From Pseudomonas koreensis (GTDB lineage: Bacteria; Pseudomonadota; Gammaproteobacteria; Pseudomonadales; Pseudomonadaceae), in NCBI RefSeq assembly GCF_012986595.1, contig NZ_JAAQYM010000008.1:62001-126000 (forward strand): a stretch of 64,000 nt of DNA. The letters are read 5' to 3'. The notes under the pieces are model-generated. The model was given only the letters and a program-made list of their open reading frames with translations, did no database searches and was not told where the DNA came from. The translations under genes were made by a program, and so were the position numbers. Below, piece after piece: positions 42,812 through 52,347 of the stretch; the first letter of the stretch is position 1, and every line of letters begins with the position of its first letter.

Positions 42812-44797
42812 TTGGCAGACCGTAGCGCCAGCCTGGCTTTCATTCTCAGCTTGCAGGACAAGGTCACCGCGCCCTTGGGCAAGGTGAAAATGGGCTTTTC
42901 CGAGCTTGCCGATCAAAGCGAAAAGCACATCAAGACGATCGGCTTAGGCTTTGGAGGTCTGACAGCGGGCGTGGTCGCGATTCGCGAATCCATGGAACCG
43001 GCGCTGGAGGTCAACCGCGCCCTGGGCGATGTCCGATCGCTGGGCGTGGCCGAAGACGCGCTGGCGGCGCTGAACAGTAAATCACTGGAGTTCGCGGTGA
43101 ACTACGGTGAGAACGCCAAGGACTTTGTAGCCTCAGCGTATCTGATCGAGGGCGCCATCAAGGGACTTGCCGGCAACCAGCTCGCGGTCTTCACCAACAC
43201 CAGCAACCTGCTGGCCAAGGCCACCAAGACCGACGCCGAAACCATGGGCGAATACGTCGGCACGCTCTACAACCTGCAGAAGTCCCAAGCCGATGCCATG
43301 GGCAAAGGCGCATGGGTGGAAAAGCTCGGCGGTCAGACGGCGCTGGCTGTTCAGTTGTTCCGTACCAGCGGCGCGGCCATGAAAGACGCTTTCAAGGAGG
43401 CCGGTGCGATCGCTACCACCTCCGGCGTCGATTTGGCTGAGCAGATGGCGGTGATCGGCACACTGAGCAGCACCATGGAAGGCGGCGACGCCGGCGGACG
43501 CTACAAGGCGTTTTTCGAGAACATCGGCGCCGCCTCGGAAAAGCTTGGCATGAAGTTCACCGACCAACAGGGCAAGGTGCTGCCGATGATGGCCATCCTG
43601 GACAAGCTCCAGGGCAAGTTCGGCGACCTGACCAGCGCGTCGGCCGGGGCCAAGCTGATGGAGGCCTTCGGCGGCGAAGGCGCCCAGGTGATCGGCGCGC
43701 TGGCCAAGGACACCGATCGGCTGCGCAATGGCATCGAGCAGTTGGGAAAGGTGCGCGGACTGGAGAACGCCGAGCAGATGGCCCGGGCGATGGTCGATCC
43801 CTGGCAGCAGTGGGCGTCCCTGGTCGAGGTGATGCGCACGGTGTTCGGTCAGGTGCTGATCCCGGTGTTGTCGCCGTTCATGGCCAAGATGGTGGATATC
43901 GGTAAAACCCTCGTGCGCTGGTCGCAGCTGTTCCCGAACATCACCCGCGTGATCGGCATAACTGCGCTGTCGATCATGGGCATCGTTGCCGCCATGTCCG
44001 CCTTGACCATGGTGGTGGGCATTGCGCGGATGACCTGGCTGGGCATGCTGACCGTCTGGAAACTCTTCCAATTGATGGGCCTGCGCACTGTCGCGATGTT
44101 CATCCTGCAGAAACTGGCAATCCTGGCTTACGTGGCTGTGATCTACACGCTGAGCGCGGGCCTGGCGCTCATTCGCGGCGCCATGTTGCTGTGGCAGGGC
44201 GCGATCTGGCTGGTCAACACGGCGCTGTTGGCCAACCCGGTGGTGTGGATCGTGGTCGGGATCGTCGCCCTGATCGCGATCATTGTCGCGGCCGTCTACT
44301 ACTGGGACGAATGGACGGCGGCACTGATGAACACCGCCGCGTTCCAGTTCGTCGCCGACAAGCTGCAGAAACTGTCCGACTGGTTCAACTCCATGGGGGG
44401 CTGGTCGAGCATGGCCAAGGCCGCTTGGGACAGCATCGTCGGCATTTTCACCAAGGCCGTTAACGGCGTGATCGAGCTGCTGAACAGCATCCCGGGCGTG
44501 AACATCGAGGCGCGTTTCGGCGGTATGCCCGAAGTGCCCGGCGTCGATGCTGCGACCAACGCCGCCGACACCGCCAACGCCGCGCAGAAAGCCCAGCAGA
44601 CCATCAACGCGGCAATCCCCAGCCTTTCGCCGGCGCGCCCTTCAGCGGTACCGCCCGGTGGCTTGCTGACCAGCATCCAGAACAACAACAGCAGCCAGAA
44701 CAAGGGCACGCACGTGGAAAACGTGAACATCCATACCGGTAAAACGATGACACCGCTGGAGATGGAAAACATGGTCGCCATGGCGGTGGGCGGGTGA
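42812..44797 (+). CDS. Tail tape-measure protein
   Basis: 661 aa from TTG 42812. It sets tail length; the N-terminal half is helical (SLAFILSLQDKVTAPLGKVKMGFSEL) with TP901-type blocks (DFVASAYLIEGAIKGL, GEYVGTLYNLQKSQADAMGKGAW). A strongly hydrophobic central region (about 385-500) could insert into membranes during DNA entry. A low-complexity Ala/Asn/Gln-rich C-terminus follows. It overlaps the DUF2590-type gene by 4 bp. Confidence 0.93.
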   Translation: MADRSASLAFILSLQDKVTAPLGKVKMGFSELADQSEKHIKTIGLGFGGLTAGVVAIRESMEPALEVNRALGDVRSLGVAEDALAALNSKSLEFAVNYGENAKDFVASAYLIEGAIKGLAGNQLAVFTNTSNLLAKATKTDAETMGEYVGTLYNLQKSQADAMGKGAWVEKLGGQTALAVQLFRTSGAAMKDAFKEAGAIATTSGVDLAEQMAVIGTLSSTMEGGDAGGRYKAFFENIGAASEKLGMKFTDQQGKVLPMMAILDKLQGKFGDLTSASAGAKLMEAFGGEGAQVIGALAKDTDRLRNGIEQLGKVRGLENAEQMARAMVDPWQQWASLVEVMRTVFGQVLIPVLSPFMAKMVDIGKTLVRWSQLFPNITRVIGITALSIMGIVAAMSALTMVVGIARMTWLGMLTVWKLFQLMGLRTVAMFILQKLAILAYVAVIYTLSAGLALIRGAMLLWQGAIWLVNTALLANPVVWIVVGIVALIAIIVAAVYYWDEWTAALMNTAAFQFVADKLQKLSDWFNSMGGWSSMAKAAWDSIVGIFTKAVNGVIELLNSIPGVNIEARFGGMPEVPGVDAATNAADTANAAQKAQQTINAAIPSLSPARPSAVPPGGLLTSIQNNNSSQNKGTHVENVNIHTGKTMTPLEMENMVAMAVGG

Positions 44798-45111
44798 GCG
44801 AGTACGTAGATCTGTGGATCGTCGACAACGACCTGGTGCTGGATCCGTCGCACCAGCCGCTGCTGATCGATGACCGCGCCTGCATCGCCCAGGACATCGC
44901 CCACATGATCCGCGACAGCGGGCTGCTGGTCGTGCTGGTGGCCGAGCGCGACCGCCTGCGGCAACGAGACTGCATCCAGCAGCTGGAACTGTTGGTGGAG
45001 AACGACAAACGCCTGGTACCGGGGACTGCGCGCATCACTCAACAGGAACCAGGCGTTTACCTGGTGACTGCCAAAACCATCAAATTCGGATCGATTGAGG
45101 TAAGTCTGTGA
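44794..45111 (+). CDS. DUF2590-type phage protein
   Basis: 105 aa from GTG: SEYVDLWIVDNDLVLDPSHQPLLIDDRACIAQDIAHMIRDSGLLVVLVAERD is typical of the DUF2590 family known from K139/HP1-like phages. Baseplate wedge association is likely (W/gp25-like position), unproven. It overlaps both neighbours by 4 bp. Confidence 0.85.
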   Translation: MSEYVDLWIVDNDLVLDPSHQPLLIDDRACIAQDIAHMIRDSGLLVVLVAERDRLRQRDCIQQLELLVENDKRLVPGTARITQQEPGVYLVTAKTIKFGSIEVSL

Positions 45112-46283
45112 GTCAGGTCGATTTTAAAAAGGTGATCGCTGACGCCGGCATTCCGACCACCGAAGCGGGGCTGAAGGCCGCGTGGGAAAAGGAAGTGGAA
45201 GCCCAGGGCGCCAAGGTGGCCAACACCAGCAGCTATTCGCCGTTCTGGCGGGTGATGACCGCGCTGGTGACCAAACCGGTGTTGTGGCTGTTGGACTTTC
45301 TGTGTCTGACCGTGCTGCCGAACTTCTTTGTGAAAACAGCGGTAGACGCTTGGCTGGACATGCTCGCGTGGGCGGTCAACGTCGAGCGCAAGGGCGCCAC
45401 CAAAGCCCGCGGTAAGTTGCTATTCACCCGAGCGGTGCCGGACGGTGTGCTGGAGCTGGAAAAGGGCATTGTGGTGCAGTCGGCCGCAATCAACGGCAAT
45501 GTCTATCAACTGGTCACCACGACGCCGGCGACGTTTCAACAAGGCCAGCTCCAGCGAGACGTTCCGGTGGAAGCGATCGAGGCCGGCAGCGGCTTCAACC
45601 TCGCCCCGGGTTACTACGCGATCCTGCCGGTACCGATTCCCGGCATTGTCCAGGTGGTGAACAAAGACGGCTGGCTGGAATCACCCGGTGCGGATCCTGA
45701 GCCTAACGAGCAACTGCGTTTGCGCGTGCGCAACCAGTTCTCGGCGGTAAACCAGTGGCACACAGATGCGGTATATCGCGCCATGATTTCCGCGTTTCCC
45801 GGCGTGCGTCCGGACGGCGTTTACTTTGAGCATGGCGCACCACGTGGCCCGGGCAGTGCCAACGCCTATGTGCTGTTTGACGCGGGCGTGCCGGCGGCGA
45901 CTTACCTGGAGCAAATCAATTCGCACATCCGCGACCAGGGCAACCACGGCCACGGCGATGACCTGCTGGCCATGGTCATGCCGGAGGTGCCGGTGAGTGT
46001 GATTATGTCCCTTTGGCTCCAACCGAACCTGAGTACGGAACAGATCAATACGCTGAAAAGTGAGGTCGAGTTGTTCATCCGGGCAGCATTTCGGGAAAGC
46101 ACCCCGCGTGATTATCAGCCCACGCTGACTTATCCCCAGTCGCGTTTCAGCTTCAGCCGGTTGGCGGAAGAGCTTCACCAACACTTTGACGATATCGCAT
46201 CGCTTCGATTTGCCCCGGGGGTGGACATCATCAGCGGCCTGAACATCCCGCGCCTGTCCTCGGTGAAGGTGAATCTGCAATGA
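45108..46283 (+). CDS. Baseplate J-family protein
   Basis: 391 aa from GTG. Baseplate wedge component; ARGKLLFTRAVPDGVLELEKGIVVQSAAINGNVYQLVTTTPATF and VPVEAIEAGSGFNLAPGYYAILP followed by GADPEPNEQLRLRVRNQF are the central blocks of the gpJ family. Ends with SRFSFSRLAEELHQHFDDI. Overlaps the next gene by 4 bp. Confidence 0.92.
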   Translation: MSQVDFKKVIADAGIPTTEAGLKAAWEKEVEAQGAKVANTSSYSPFWRVMTALVTKPVLWLLDFLCLTVLPNFFVKTAVDAWLDMLAWAVNVERKGATKARGKLLFTRAVPDGVLELEKGIVVQSAAINGNVYQLVTTTPATFQQGQLQRDVPVEAIEAGSGFNLAPGYYAILPVPIPGIVQVVNKDGWLESPGADPEPNEQLRLRVRNQFSAVNQWHTDAVYRAMISAFPGVRPDGVYFEHGAPRGPGSANAYVLFDAGVPAATYLEQINSHIRDQGNHGHGDDLLAMVMPEVPVSVIMSLWLQPNLSTEQINTLKSEVELFIRAAFRESTPRDYQPTLTYPQSRFSFSRLAEELHQHFDDIASLRFAPGVDIISGLNIPRLSSVKVNLQ

Positions 46284-46804
46284 CCAAACTCAAACTGCTG
46301 TTCTGGCTTGGCGGTACCGAGCTTTCGAAATTGGTCGCCGCTGCCCAGTCGTGGTGGGAAACCGTCACCGGCTGGCTGCGCTGGCCTTACTCGCAGATCG
46401 ATCCCGACACCTGCCACATGAGCGTCCTTGAGCTGTGGGCTTGGCAGCGTGACGTCACGCGCTTTCAGGGCGAGCCGGAGTCGCTGTTCCGGCTGCGAGT
46501 GAAACACGCCTTCGTCAACTCCGTGGACGCCGGCAGCACCGCCGGTATGAAGCGCATTTTCGAACGCCTCGGCGTGGGTTACGTCGAGATCGAGGAGCGC
46601 CAGCCCGATCGGGATTGGGACGTGGTGTTGCTCAAGTTCAGCAACGCCCAGCTGTCGCTGAACCCCGAGCTGCTGCGCGTGCTGATCCAGCAATACGGCC
46701 GCACCTGCCGGCGCTACGACTTCGTGACCATCACCCCCGTGGGGCTGCAAATCGCCCTGATCGACTTCAACGACGACCAGCAAACGCTGGTTGCCAGCCT
46801 GTAG
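46280..46804 (+). CDS. Phage tail protein in the gpI position
   Basis: 174 aa: LLFWLGGTELSKLVAAAQSWWETVTGWLRWPYSQIDPDTCHMSVLELWAWQRDVTRFQGEPESLFRLRVKHAFVN. It resembles the baseplate proteins that follow gpJ in HP1-like phages and takes the gpI place before the fibre gene. Probably connects the fibre to the baseplate. Confidence 0.78.
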   Translation: MTKLKLLFWLGGTELSKLVAAAQSWWETVTGWLRWPYSQIDPDTCHMSVLELWAWQRDVTRFQGEPESLFRLRVKHAFVNSVDAGSTAGMKRIFERLGVGYVEIEERQPDRDWDVVLLKFSNAQLSLNPELLRVLIQQYGRTCRRYDFVTITPVGLQIALIDFNDDQQTLVASL

Positions 46805-46813
46805 GAGCGCACC

Positions 46814-48490
46814 GTGAGCGCCAGTATTACCTTGGCCGGCGAAAGCCAGATTGCCTTGAAGCAAAGCCAGAAAAAGCCGCTGACCGTCACGCGGTTCATT
46901 TTTGCCAACGTGCCCGGGCTAAACCCGGAAACGCCAGTAGACCGCGCCGCCGGCAAACCACCTGCAGGCCAGATCGTTCAGGTCTATGACATCCCCGAGC
47001 AAAACGCCGGCTTCGTGAACCCCAACCAGGTGGTGTACAGCTGCCAACTCGGGTCGGACATCGGCGACTGGGACTTTAACTGGGTCGGTCTTGAGGACGC
47101 TGAAGGCGTGCTGTTCGCCGTGTCCTATGTGCCACTGCAACAGAAGCGCAAGAACATTCCGCCGCAGCAGATCGGCAACAACGTCACCCGCAACTTTCTG
47201 GTGGCCTTTGACGGTGCCATGCAACTGACGGGCGTGAAGATCGACGCCAGCACCTGGCAGCATGACTTCACGGTACGCCTTGCCGGCATTGATGAGCGCG
47301 AGCGCCTGAGCAATCGCGAGATGTACGGCCGCGCCTGTTTTTTCGGTAAAGCTCTGGCATTCGCAAAGAGCGAAAACGGGTTCCAACTGAATGCCGGTAC
47401 GGCCTACATCGAAGGCATTCGAGTGTTCATGTCAAAGCCGTGGGCATTCACCGGTGCGATTCCCGAAGGAGTAATCACGCTCGACGTCTGCCTGGAACGT
47501 CAGTTGAACGATCAGGTGGCGACTTGGAAAGTCGTCTATGGAGAAACGTCCGATTACACGGACGCGGCCGGCGTTCGCCATTACTGCGTGCCGATCGCCC
47601 TTTACATGTCTCCCACGGACTTTTCGGACGCACGTAAACCCGAATCTATCGCCGGGCCACTGATCGAGCACTTTGCAGCGCGTGATGGCGATTACGCGAG
47701 CTTGCGCGCCCGGGGTACGACCAAAGAGGACGTTGAACTGGGCAATCTGCCCAACGCCAAGAGCGATGACCCGAAAACCAACAGCAGCGACATTCTTGCC
47801 ACCACGGCCGCGCTGAACAAACTGCAACAGTTGGTCGACAACTCGATGACCGGAATGGTCGCCGCGTTCGATATGACCAGCGCCCCCCCGGGCTGGCTGA
47901 AGTGCAACGGTGCCGCCATCTCGCGAACCACCTACGCCAAGCTTTTCGCGATTATCGGTACCCGCTATGGCGCCGGCGATGGCGTGAACACCTTCAACTT
48001 GAGCGACCTGCGAGGCAAATTCATTCGCGCCTGGTCTGACGGCGCCGCCTACGATGCCGGCCGCGTGCTGGGCAGTGACCAGGCTAACCAAAACCGCGCG
48101 CATGCTCACGCGGCGTCAACCTCGGCAGCAGGTGAACACCAACACGGCGGACATATCGATGCTGCCGGCTGGCACGGACACTCGGCCTGGACAGCAGCCG
48201 CTGGCGAAGGAAACACTCAAATTCTGATGGGCAACCAAGGCATCAACGTCGGCGGGAACGTCGCGGGGTCGGTAATGGGTTCCAGCTCCGGCGGAGCCTT
48301 CTGGCGAGAGTTCGGAAGCGCTCACGCTGCACACACCCACGCCGTTGGCATCAACGGTGACGGTGTTCACACACACGGCCTGAACATCTATCCCGCCGGT
48401 AACCACATCCACGGCGTCACGGTCGCCGCAGACGGGGGCAATGAGTCCCGTCCGGACAACGTGGCATATCTCGTCTGCATCAAATACTGA
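46814..48490 (+). CDS. Tail fibre protein with collar domain and HxH-rich tip
   Basis: 558 aa from GTG 46814 (TAGGAG site). The N-terminal half resembles the phage tail-collar fibre (DUF3751-like) attachment domain. A collar domain follows at about 350-400 (AFDMTSAPPGWLKCNGAAISRTTYAKLFAIIGTRYGAGDGVNTFNLSDLRGKFIR). The last 150 residues carry repeated HxH pairs (HAHA, HQHGGH, HGH, HTHAVG, HTHG, HIHG), the metal-coordinating pattern of fibre tips. This is the likely host-range determinant. Confidence 0.9.
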   Translation: MSASITLAGESQIALKQSQKKPLTVTRFIFANVPGLNPETPVDRAAGKPPAGQIVQVYDIPEQNAGFVNPNQVVYSCQLGSDIGDWDFNWVGLEDAEGVLFAVSYVPLQQKRKNIPPQQIGNNVTRNFLVAFDGAMQLTGVKIDASTWQHDFTVRLAGIDERERLSNREMYGRACFFGKALAFAKSENGFQLNAGTAYIEGIRVFMSKPWAFTGAIPEGVITLDVCLERQLNDQVATWKVVYGETSDYTDAAGVRHYCVPIALYMSPTDFSDARKPESIAGPLIEHFAARDGDYASLRARGTTKEDVELGNLPNAKSDDPKTNSSDILATTAALNKLQQLVDNSMTGMVAAFDMTSAPPGWLKCNGAAISRTTYAKLFAIIGTRYGAGDGVNTFNLSDLRGKFIRAWSDGAAYDAGRVLGSDQANQNRAHAHAASTSAAGEHQHGGHIDAAGWHGHSAWTAAAGEGNTQILMGNQGINVGGNVAGSVMGSSSGGAFWREFGSAHAAHTHAVGINGDGVHTHGLNIYPAGNHIHGVTVAADGGNESRPDNVAYLVCIKY

Positions 48491-48498
48491 GCGCCTGT

Positions 48499-49206
48499 AT
48501 GAACCGAAAAGTCGTCTATCAAACCAATTCCTTCGGCCGCTACGTCGGCACGACCGTGGCCGAAGCCTGCCAGCTGGAACCTGACGTTTTTCTGATCCCA
48601 GCAGGCTGCGTTGAAATCCCGCCGCCGGAAGAACCTGAACACAAGGCTGCATGCTGGATCGATGGAAAGTGGCAACTGCTGGACTTTTTCCAGGGAGTGA
48701 CCGCGTACAACATCAAGACCGGGGAACCACTGACGCTGGACGGCTTCGCGCCGATGCCCAGCGGTTACACGCTCAAGCAGCCACAGCCTCACCAGGTCTG
48801 GAAAGAAGACCACTGGACCGACGACACTGCCGCGATATTAGCAGCGCTGCACGAGCAGAAAAGACGGGAAATAAACCAGGCGTGCGCCCAGTACACCGAA
48901 TCCGGGTTCATCTCCCAAGCGCTGGGCTGGCCGTTTCGTTATGACAGTGAGCTGGTCGATCAAATCAATTTGACCGGTTCCATTCTGTCGGGACTGGCCG
49001 CTGATATCGCTTGCACAGATATGGAGCAGCACAAGGCTTTCAGGACCCATACCCCCGACCAGTTGCGTGACGTCGGCCAAGACTTGTTCCATTTCAAGCA
49101 AACGGCCCAATTGCACGCTGAAACCCTGCGCCAGGCGCTGGCCAAGGCTTTCAACGAGCAAGACAGCAAGGCGATGGACGCAATCAACTGGACGCCGCCC
49201 GCATGA
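48499..49206 (+). CDS. Tail fibre assembly / DUF4376-type protein
   Basis: 235 aa. VYQTNSFGRYVGTTVAEACQLEPDVFLIPAGCVEIPPPE...ACWIDGKWQL is the start common to tail-fibre assembly proteins next to collar fibres. The C-terminal half (REINQACAQYTESGFISQALGWPFRYDSELVDQINL...SKAMDAINW) fits the DUF4376 domain. It helps fold or cap the fibre. 8 bp after the fibre gene. Confidence 0.85.
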   Translation: MNRKVVYQTNSFGRYVGTTVAEACQLEPDVFLIPAGCVEIPPPEEPEHKAACWIDGKWQLLDFFQGVTAYNIKTGEPLTLDGFAPMPSGYTLKQPQPHQVWKEDHWTDDTAAILAALHEQKRREINQACAQYTESGFISQALGWPFRYDSELVDQINLTGSILSGLAADIACTDMEQHKAFRTHTPDQLRDVGQDLFHFKQTAQLHAETLRQALAKAFNEQDSKAMDAINWTPPA

Positions 49207-50126
49207 CCTGGGCACCAGTGACGATGCGCTGGCCGGAGCAGGCCACGCAATGGATGGGAGCACTGTCAGCCGCCAAGGATCTGGCCGGCGGCGAGCTGAC
49301 CAGCACCGCCCAACGTCTGGCCGGGTTGAATGGCTTGGTTAGCACCAACCCGGGGCCGGTCGGTGATGCGGCAAAAGGTGCGATCGCAGCGGGACGGGAT
49401 GCCTTGGCCGAACAACTGGGCCAAGTGCCGGCGTGCCTGGTGGTGACGCCATTTCAAAGCGGCATTGGCCAGGGAAAGGGGTATCAGCGCTTTCTGTCCG
49501 CACCCAACGCGCTCGAGCACCTGGCCAGCAAGCTGGAGGACGCCACCGACTCGGGACGCCCCTTCGGTCCGCAATACGCCCTGTCGATTCTGTTCCTGGG
49601 CACGCGCTTGGAACAGCTGGCCAGCGCTCTGTCGCGGTTCAACGCGCTACTGCCGATTCCCGACCTGGTCCGAACCGAACGCCGGGCACAGCACCTGATG
49701 AAACTGGACAGCGAAAAGTGGGAGATCCCCGCCGCCGGGCCACTGCCACGCTGGCAAGGCCTACCGCTGGAACGCTGCACGGTGGTCAAGGCTGCCAAGC
49801 AGTCAATGGCCGGCCAACTGGCCGTGTTGGAGGGCTACGCCGCCGACAGTTCACCGTTGGGCGATCTGGGCGCGCTGGCCGCTCGCAAGATTGCACAAAA
49901 GCAAGCCCGCGACCAACAGCTGGACGCCCTGAAGGCGCTGCTGGCGGGGGGAAGCCCTGACGTCAGCATGCGGGCGCGGCTGATCGGTCCAGGTAACGCC
50001 GGAGAATTGCGCCGCGAGCTACTGGCCGGCGATGCCCCTGGCCACGAGTGGGTTCAGTGTGCCGGCCTGCTGCTGGTCGGCAGCAAAGAAGGGCTGAGCT
50101 TTGTCCAGGAACTGGTGGGCCTATGA
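49203..50126 (+). CDS. Phage baseplate/tail-associated protein, unassigned
   Basis: 307 aa. Not firmly recognised; Ala/Leu-rich and helical, with AAKDLAGGELTSTAQRLAGLNGL and FQSGIGQGKGYQRFLSAPNALEHLASKLEDATD. It is known by position: it lies between fibre genes and hub genes in this type of phage. It overlaps the next gene by 4 bp. Confidence 0.7.
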   Translation: MTWAPVTMRWPEQATQWMGALSAAKDLAGGELTSTAQRLAGLNGLVSTNPGPVGDAAKGAIAAGRDALAEQLGQVPACLVVTPFQSGIGQGKGYQRFLSAPNALEHLASKLEDATDSGRPFGPQYALSILFLGTRLEQLASALSRFNALLPIPDLVRTERRAQHLMKLDSEKWEIPAAGPLPRWQGLPLERCTVVKAAKQSMAGQLAVLEGYAADSSPLGDLGALAARKIAQKQARDQQLDALKALLAGGSPDVSMRARLIGPGNAGELRRELLAGDAPGHEWVQCAGLLLVGSKEGLSFVQELVGL

Positions 50127-50665
50127 CGCTGTTGCTTGATGGGCAAAAAGTACAGGGGAAGAACCTTAAGGTGACCGCCAACCTGCGGATCGAAAGCGGC
50201 GATATGTCCGGCCAAACTAGCAACACCGACAAGGCACATAAGGGATTCAAGCCCAAGACGCTGACCGTGTCGCTGATGATTCCCTTTGTGGATAAAACCC
50301 AGCTGACGGATCTGCTACGCATGGCCGAAACCACGGCCAGCGGTGGGCAGCTGCACCTGTACCGGATCGTCAACGACACGGCCGAGGCCTTCGGCGTGCG
50401 TCAGGTCGAGTTTTCCGACGGCGTCAGCGCTAGGGAAGCGGACAGCCTGAAAGCCTGGCTGGTGCAATTCACGCTGAGCGAGCGTGAATCGAACCCGGAA
50501 AAAGTCGAAGAGCGGCGCGCCGGCAACAAGGTTAACGCGCAAGGCGCCCCGGGTGGCGCAGTGGGAGAGGGTGGCGACGGGGCAGGGGACAAGCCCGAGT
50601 TGAGCGGCTTTGAAAAAGTGCTGGGACGTGTGGATAAGTGGCTGGGTGGGAGTGAGCAGAAGTGA
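50123..50665 (+). CDS. Baseplate complex protein (hub-associated)
   Basis: 180 aa from ATG 50123, coupled to the previous stop. TLLLDGQKVQGKNLKVTANLRIESGDMSGQTSNTDKAHKGFKPKTLTVSLMIPFVDKTQL is the start of a tail-hub family beta protein that precedes the gpD-like hub gene. The Gly/Glu-rich linker near residue 145 and a short C-terminal helix complete it. The upstream open frame to 50048 was not used. Confidence 0.78.
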   Translation: MTLLLDGQKVQGKNLKVTANLRIESGDMSGQTSNTDKAHKGFKPKTLTVSLMIPFVDKTQLTDLLRMAETTASGGQLHLYRIVNDTAEAFGVRQVEFSDGVSAREADSLKAWLVQFTLSERESNPEKVEERRAGNKVNAQGAPGGAVGEGGDGAGDKPELSGFEKVLGRVDKWLGGSEQK

Positions 50666-51366
50666 AGCTGCACAAGAAGCTGACCATCAATGGCGCACCT
50701 GTTCGCCTGGTCAAGGAGGACGTTCGGCTGGACGCCACCAGTCCAGGCCGGGCGAACTTCACCGTTCAATCTGCTGAACCGCTGAAAGGGTTGGTGACAC
50801 TGGACATCGGCTACAACGACCGCACGCTGCAGCGCCACTTCATTGGCTACGTCGAGCGTTGCACCGCCGCCAATGCCAAAGAGCAGGTGCTGTTCTGCCG
50901 TGAGCTGGCTGCTGTCCTGGCCAACCCGTTGCCGTTGAACCTGCGTCATGTCGATCTGCGCGCTGTGCTGGCTGCCATCAGCGAGCAGACGGGCCTGCGC
51001 TTTCGCGTTCCCGATCGGCCTTACGCCGGCGTGAAGACGCCGTACTTCTACAGCCTCGCCGCCGGTTACCAGGCGATGGACAGTCTCGCCCGGGTATTCA
51101 GCATTCCCGACTTTACCTGGCACCAACTGGCTAACGGTGAAGTGTTCGCCGGCAGTTGGGCCGACAGTTTTTATGGCGCCCGAGCGCCGCTGCAAATCCC
51201 CACGGAGCTGTTCGACGGCTACCAGGGCAACCAGAGCGCAATGGTCGCGGCCGTTCCGGGGCTACGACCAGGTGCAACGATCAACGCCGGCGAGCGCGTC
51301 ACCAGTGTGGCGCTCGCCAATGACCAGATGGCCATCCGATGGAAGACGCAATCCGCCGCGCTGTAG
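50662..51366 (+). CDS. Baseplate hub protein (gpD/gp27-like)
   Basis: 234 aa. APVRLVKEDVRLDATSPGRANFTVQSAEPLKGLVTLDIGYNDRTLQRHFIGYVERC resembles the N-terminal hub domain of gpD-type late control proteins. The C-terminus (VPGLRPGATINAGERVTSVALANDQMAIRWKTQ) matches their final beta domain. The gene is shorter than P2 gpD and overlaps the spike gene by 28 bp. Confidence 0.75.
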   Translation: MKLHKKLTINGAPVRLVKEDVRLDATSPGRANFTVQSAEPLKGLVTLDIGYNDRTLQRHFIGYVERCTAANAKEQVLFCRELAAVLANPLPLNLRHVDLRAVLAAISEQTGLRFRVPDRPYAGVKTPYFYSLAAGYQAMDSLARVFSIPDFTWHQLANGEVFAGSWADSFYGARAPLQIPTELFDGYQGNQSAMVAAVPGLRPGATINAGERVTSVALANDQMAIRWKTQSAAL

Positions 51367-52310
51367 AGCGCCAATTTCCCGAATTGAGCGGCGGTTATCA
51401 CTTGCCGCGCTTTGGCCGCGTAGTTGCGGTTCCGGATGCGCCGGCGACGCCCGGGCTATGTGACGATTTCCGGCCGCGCTTTGGCGTCGACGTCGAAGTG
51501 CTGCTGGCCGATGGCGAGCCTGATCCGGATCTGCCGATCCTCGAAGGGCTGCCATTGCCGGCGCCGATGGGTGGGCAAGAAGCGGGCATGTTTGGCTTTC
51601 CGGAGGAGGGCACCACCGTCGTGGTCAGCTTCGCTTACGGGCTGCCCCACAAGCCATTCATCACGCAGATCCTGCCGCACGGTCTGAGCCTGCCCCGGGT
51701 GCCGAAGGGCGATCAGGTGTGGCAGCACAGCGAGGCGTGCCAGCAACGCGTCGACGCGGACGGCAACTGGCTTCGGCAAACCGATGGCAAAATCCAAGAC
51801 AAGGCGATCAAGCGCGAGGTGGAGGCCATGGAGAACACTGAAACCTTCCAGAGCCACACCAGGACGGTCGATGACCATTCAACCGAGTCAGTGGGTGGCA
51901 TCAAAACGATGGAGGCCCTGGGCGCGCTCAAGCTGCTGTCAGGCGGATCCGCGAGCCTCGCGGCCTTGGACGATCTGCACCAGGCCAGTGGCCGCGACTT
52001 TAATTTGGTGGTGGGACAGAAGCACAACGCGACGGTGGGGGGTGATATGCAGGAACGGATTGAGGGTTTGCGTCAGAGCGCGGCGGGAATCAGTCAGCGT
52101 ATGCAGGCGCCAAAAAATTGGATCGGTTCTGCGGACGTGAATCTGTTCAAGGTAGTTTGCGATGCGCTTGATTTGCTCCAGCAAATGAACATTCAGCTCG
52201 CTCTGCATACTCACGGCCCTTCGCCAGTTGCCGGAAATGCGGCCGAGTTTACTATTATGGAAAAAACTTCATTGGCTCTTTCAAGTAAGTTGAAGTCAAT
52301 CAGTCTCTAG
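51339..52310 (+). CDS. Baseplate spike / assembly protein (gpV-like)
   Basis: 323 aa. An OB-fold N-terminus (LPRFGRVVAVPD ... DVEVLLADGEPDPDLPILEGLPLPAPMGGQEAGMFGFPEEGTTVVVSFAYGLPHKPFITQIL) is followed by a repetitive central part and an HTHGPSPVAG tail. This is the puncturing spike. It is the last recognised phage structural gene and ends exactly where AT-rich cargo begins. Confidence 0.82.
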   Translation: MEDAIRRAVERQFPELSGGYHLPRFGRVVAVPDAPATPGLCDDFRPRFGVDVEVLLADGEPDPDLPILEGLPLPAPMGGQEAGMFGFPEEGTTVVVSFAYGLPHKPFITQILPHGLSLPRVPKGDQVWQHSEACQQRVDADGNWLRQTDGKIQDKAIKREVEAMENTETFQSHTRTVDDHSTESVGGIKTMEALGALKLLSGGSASLAALDDLHQASGRDFNLVVGQKHNATVGGDMQERIEGLRQSAAGISQRMQAPKNWIGSADVNLFKVVCDALDLLQQMNIQLALHTHGPSPVAGNAAEFTIMEKTSLALSSKLKSISL

Positions 52311-52347
52311 AAGTGTGTATAAAGTTATTGTTTGTAATTGCTAGCGT

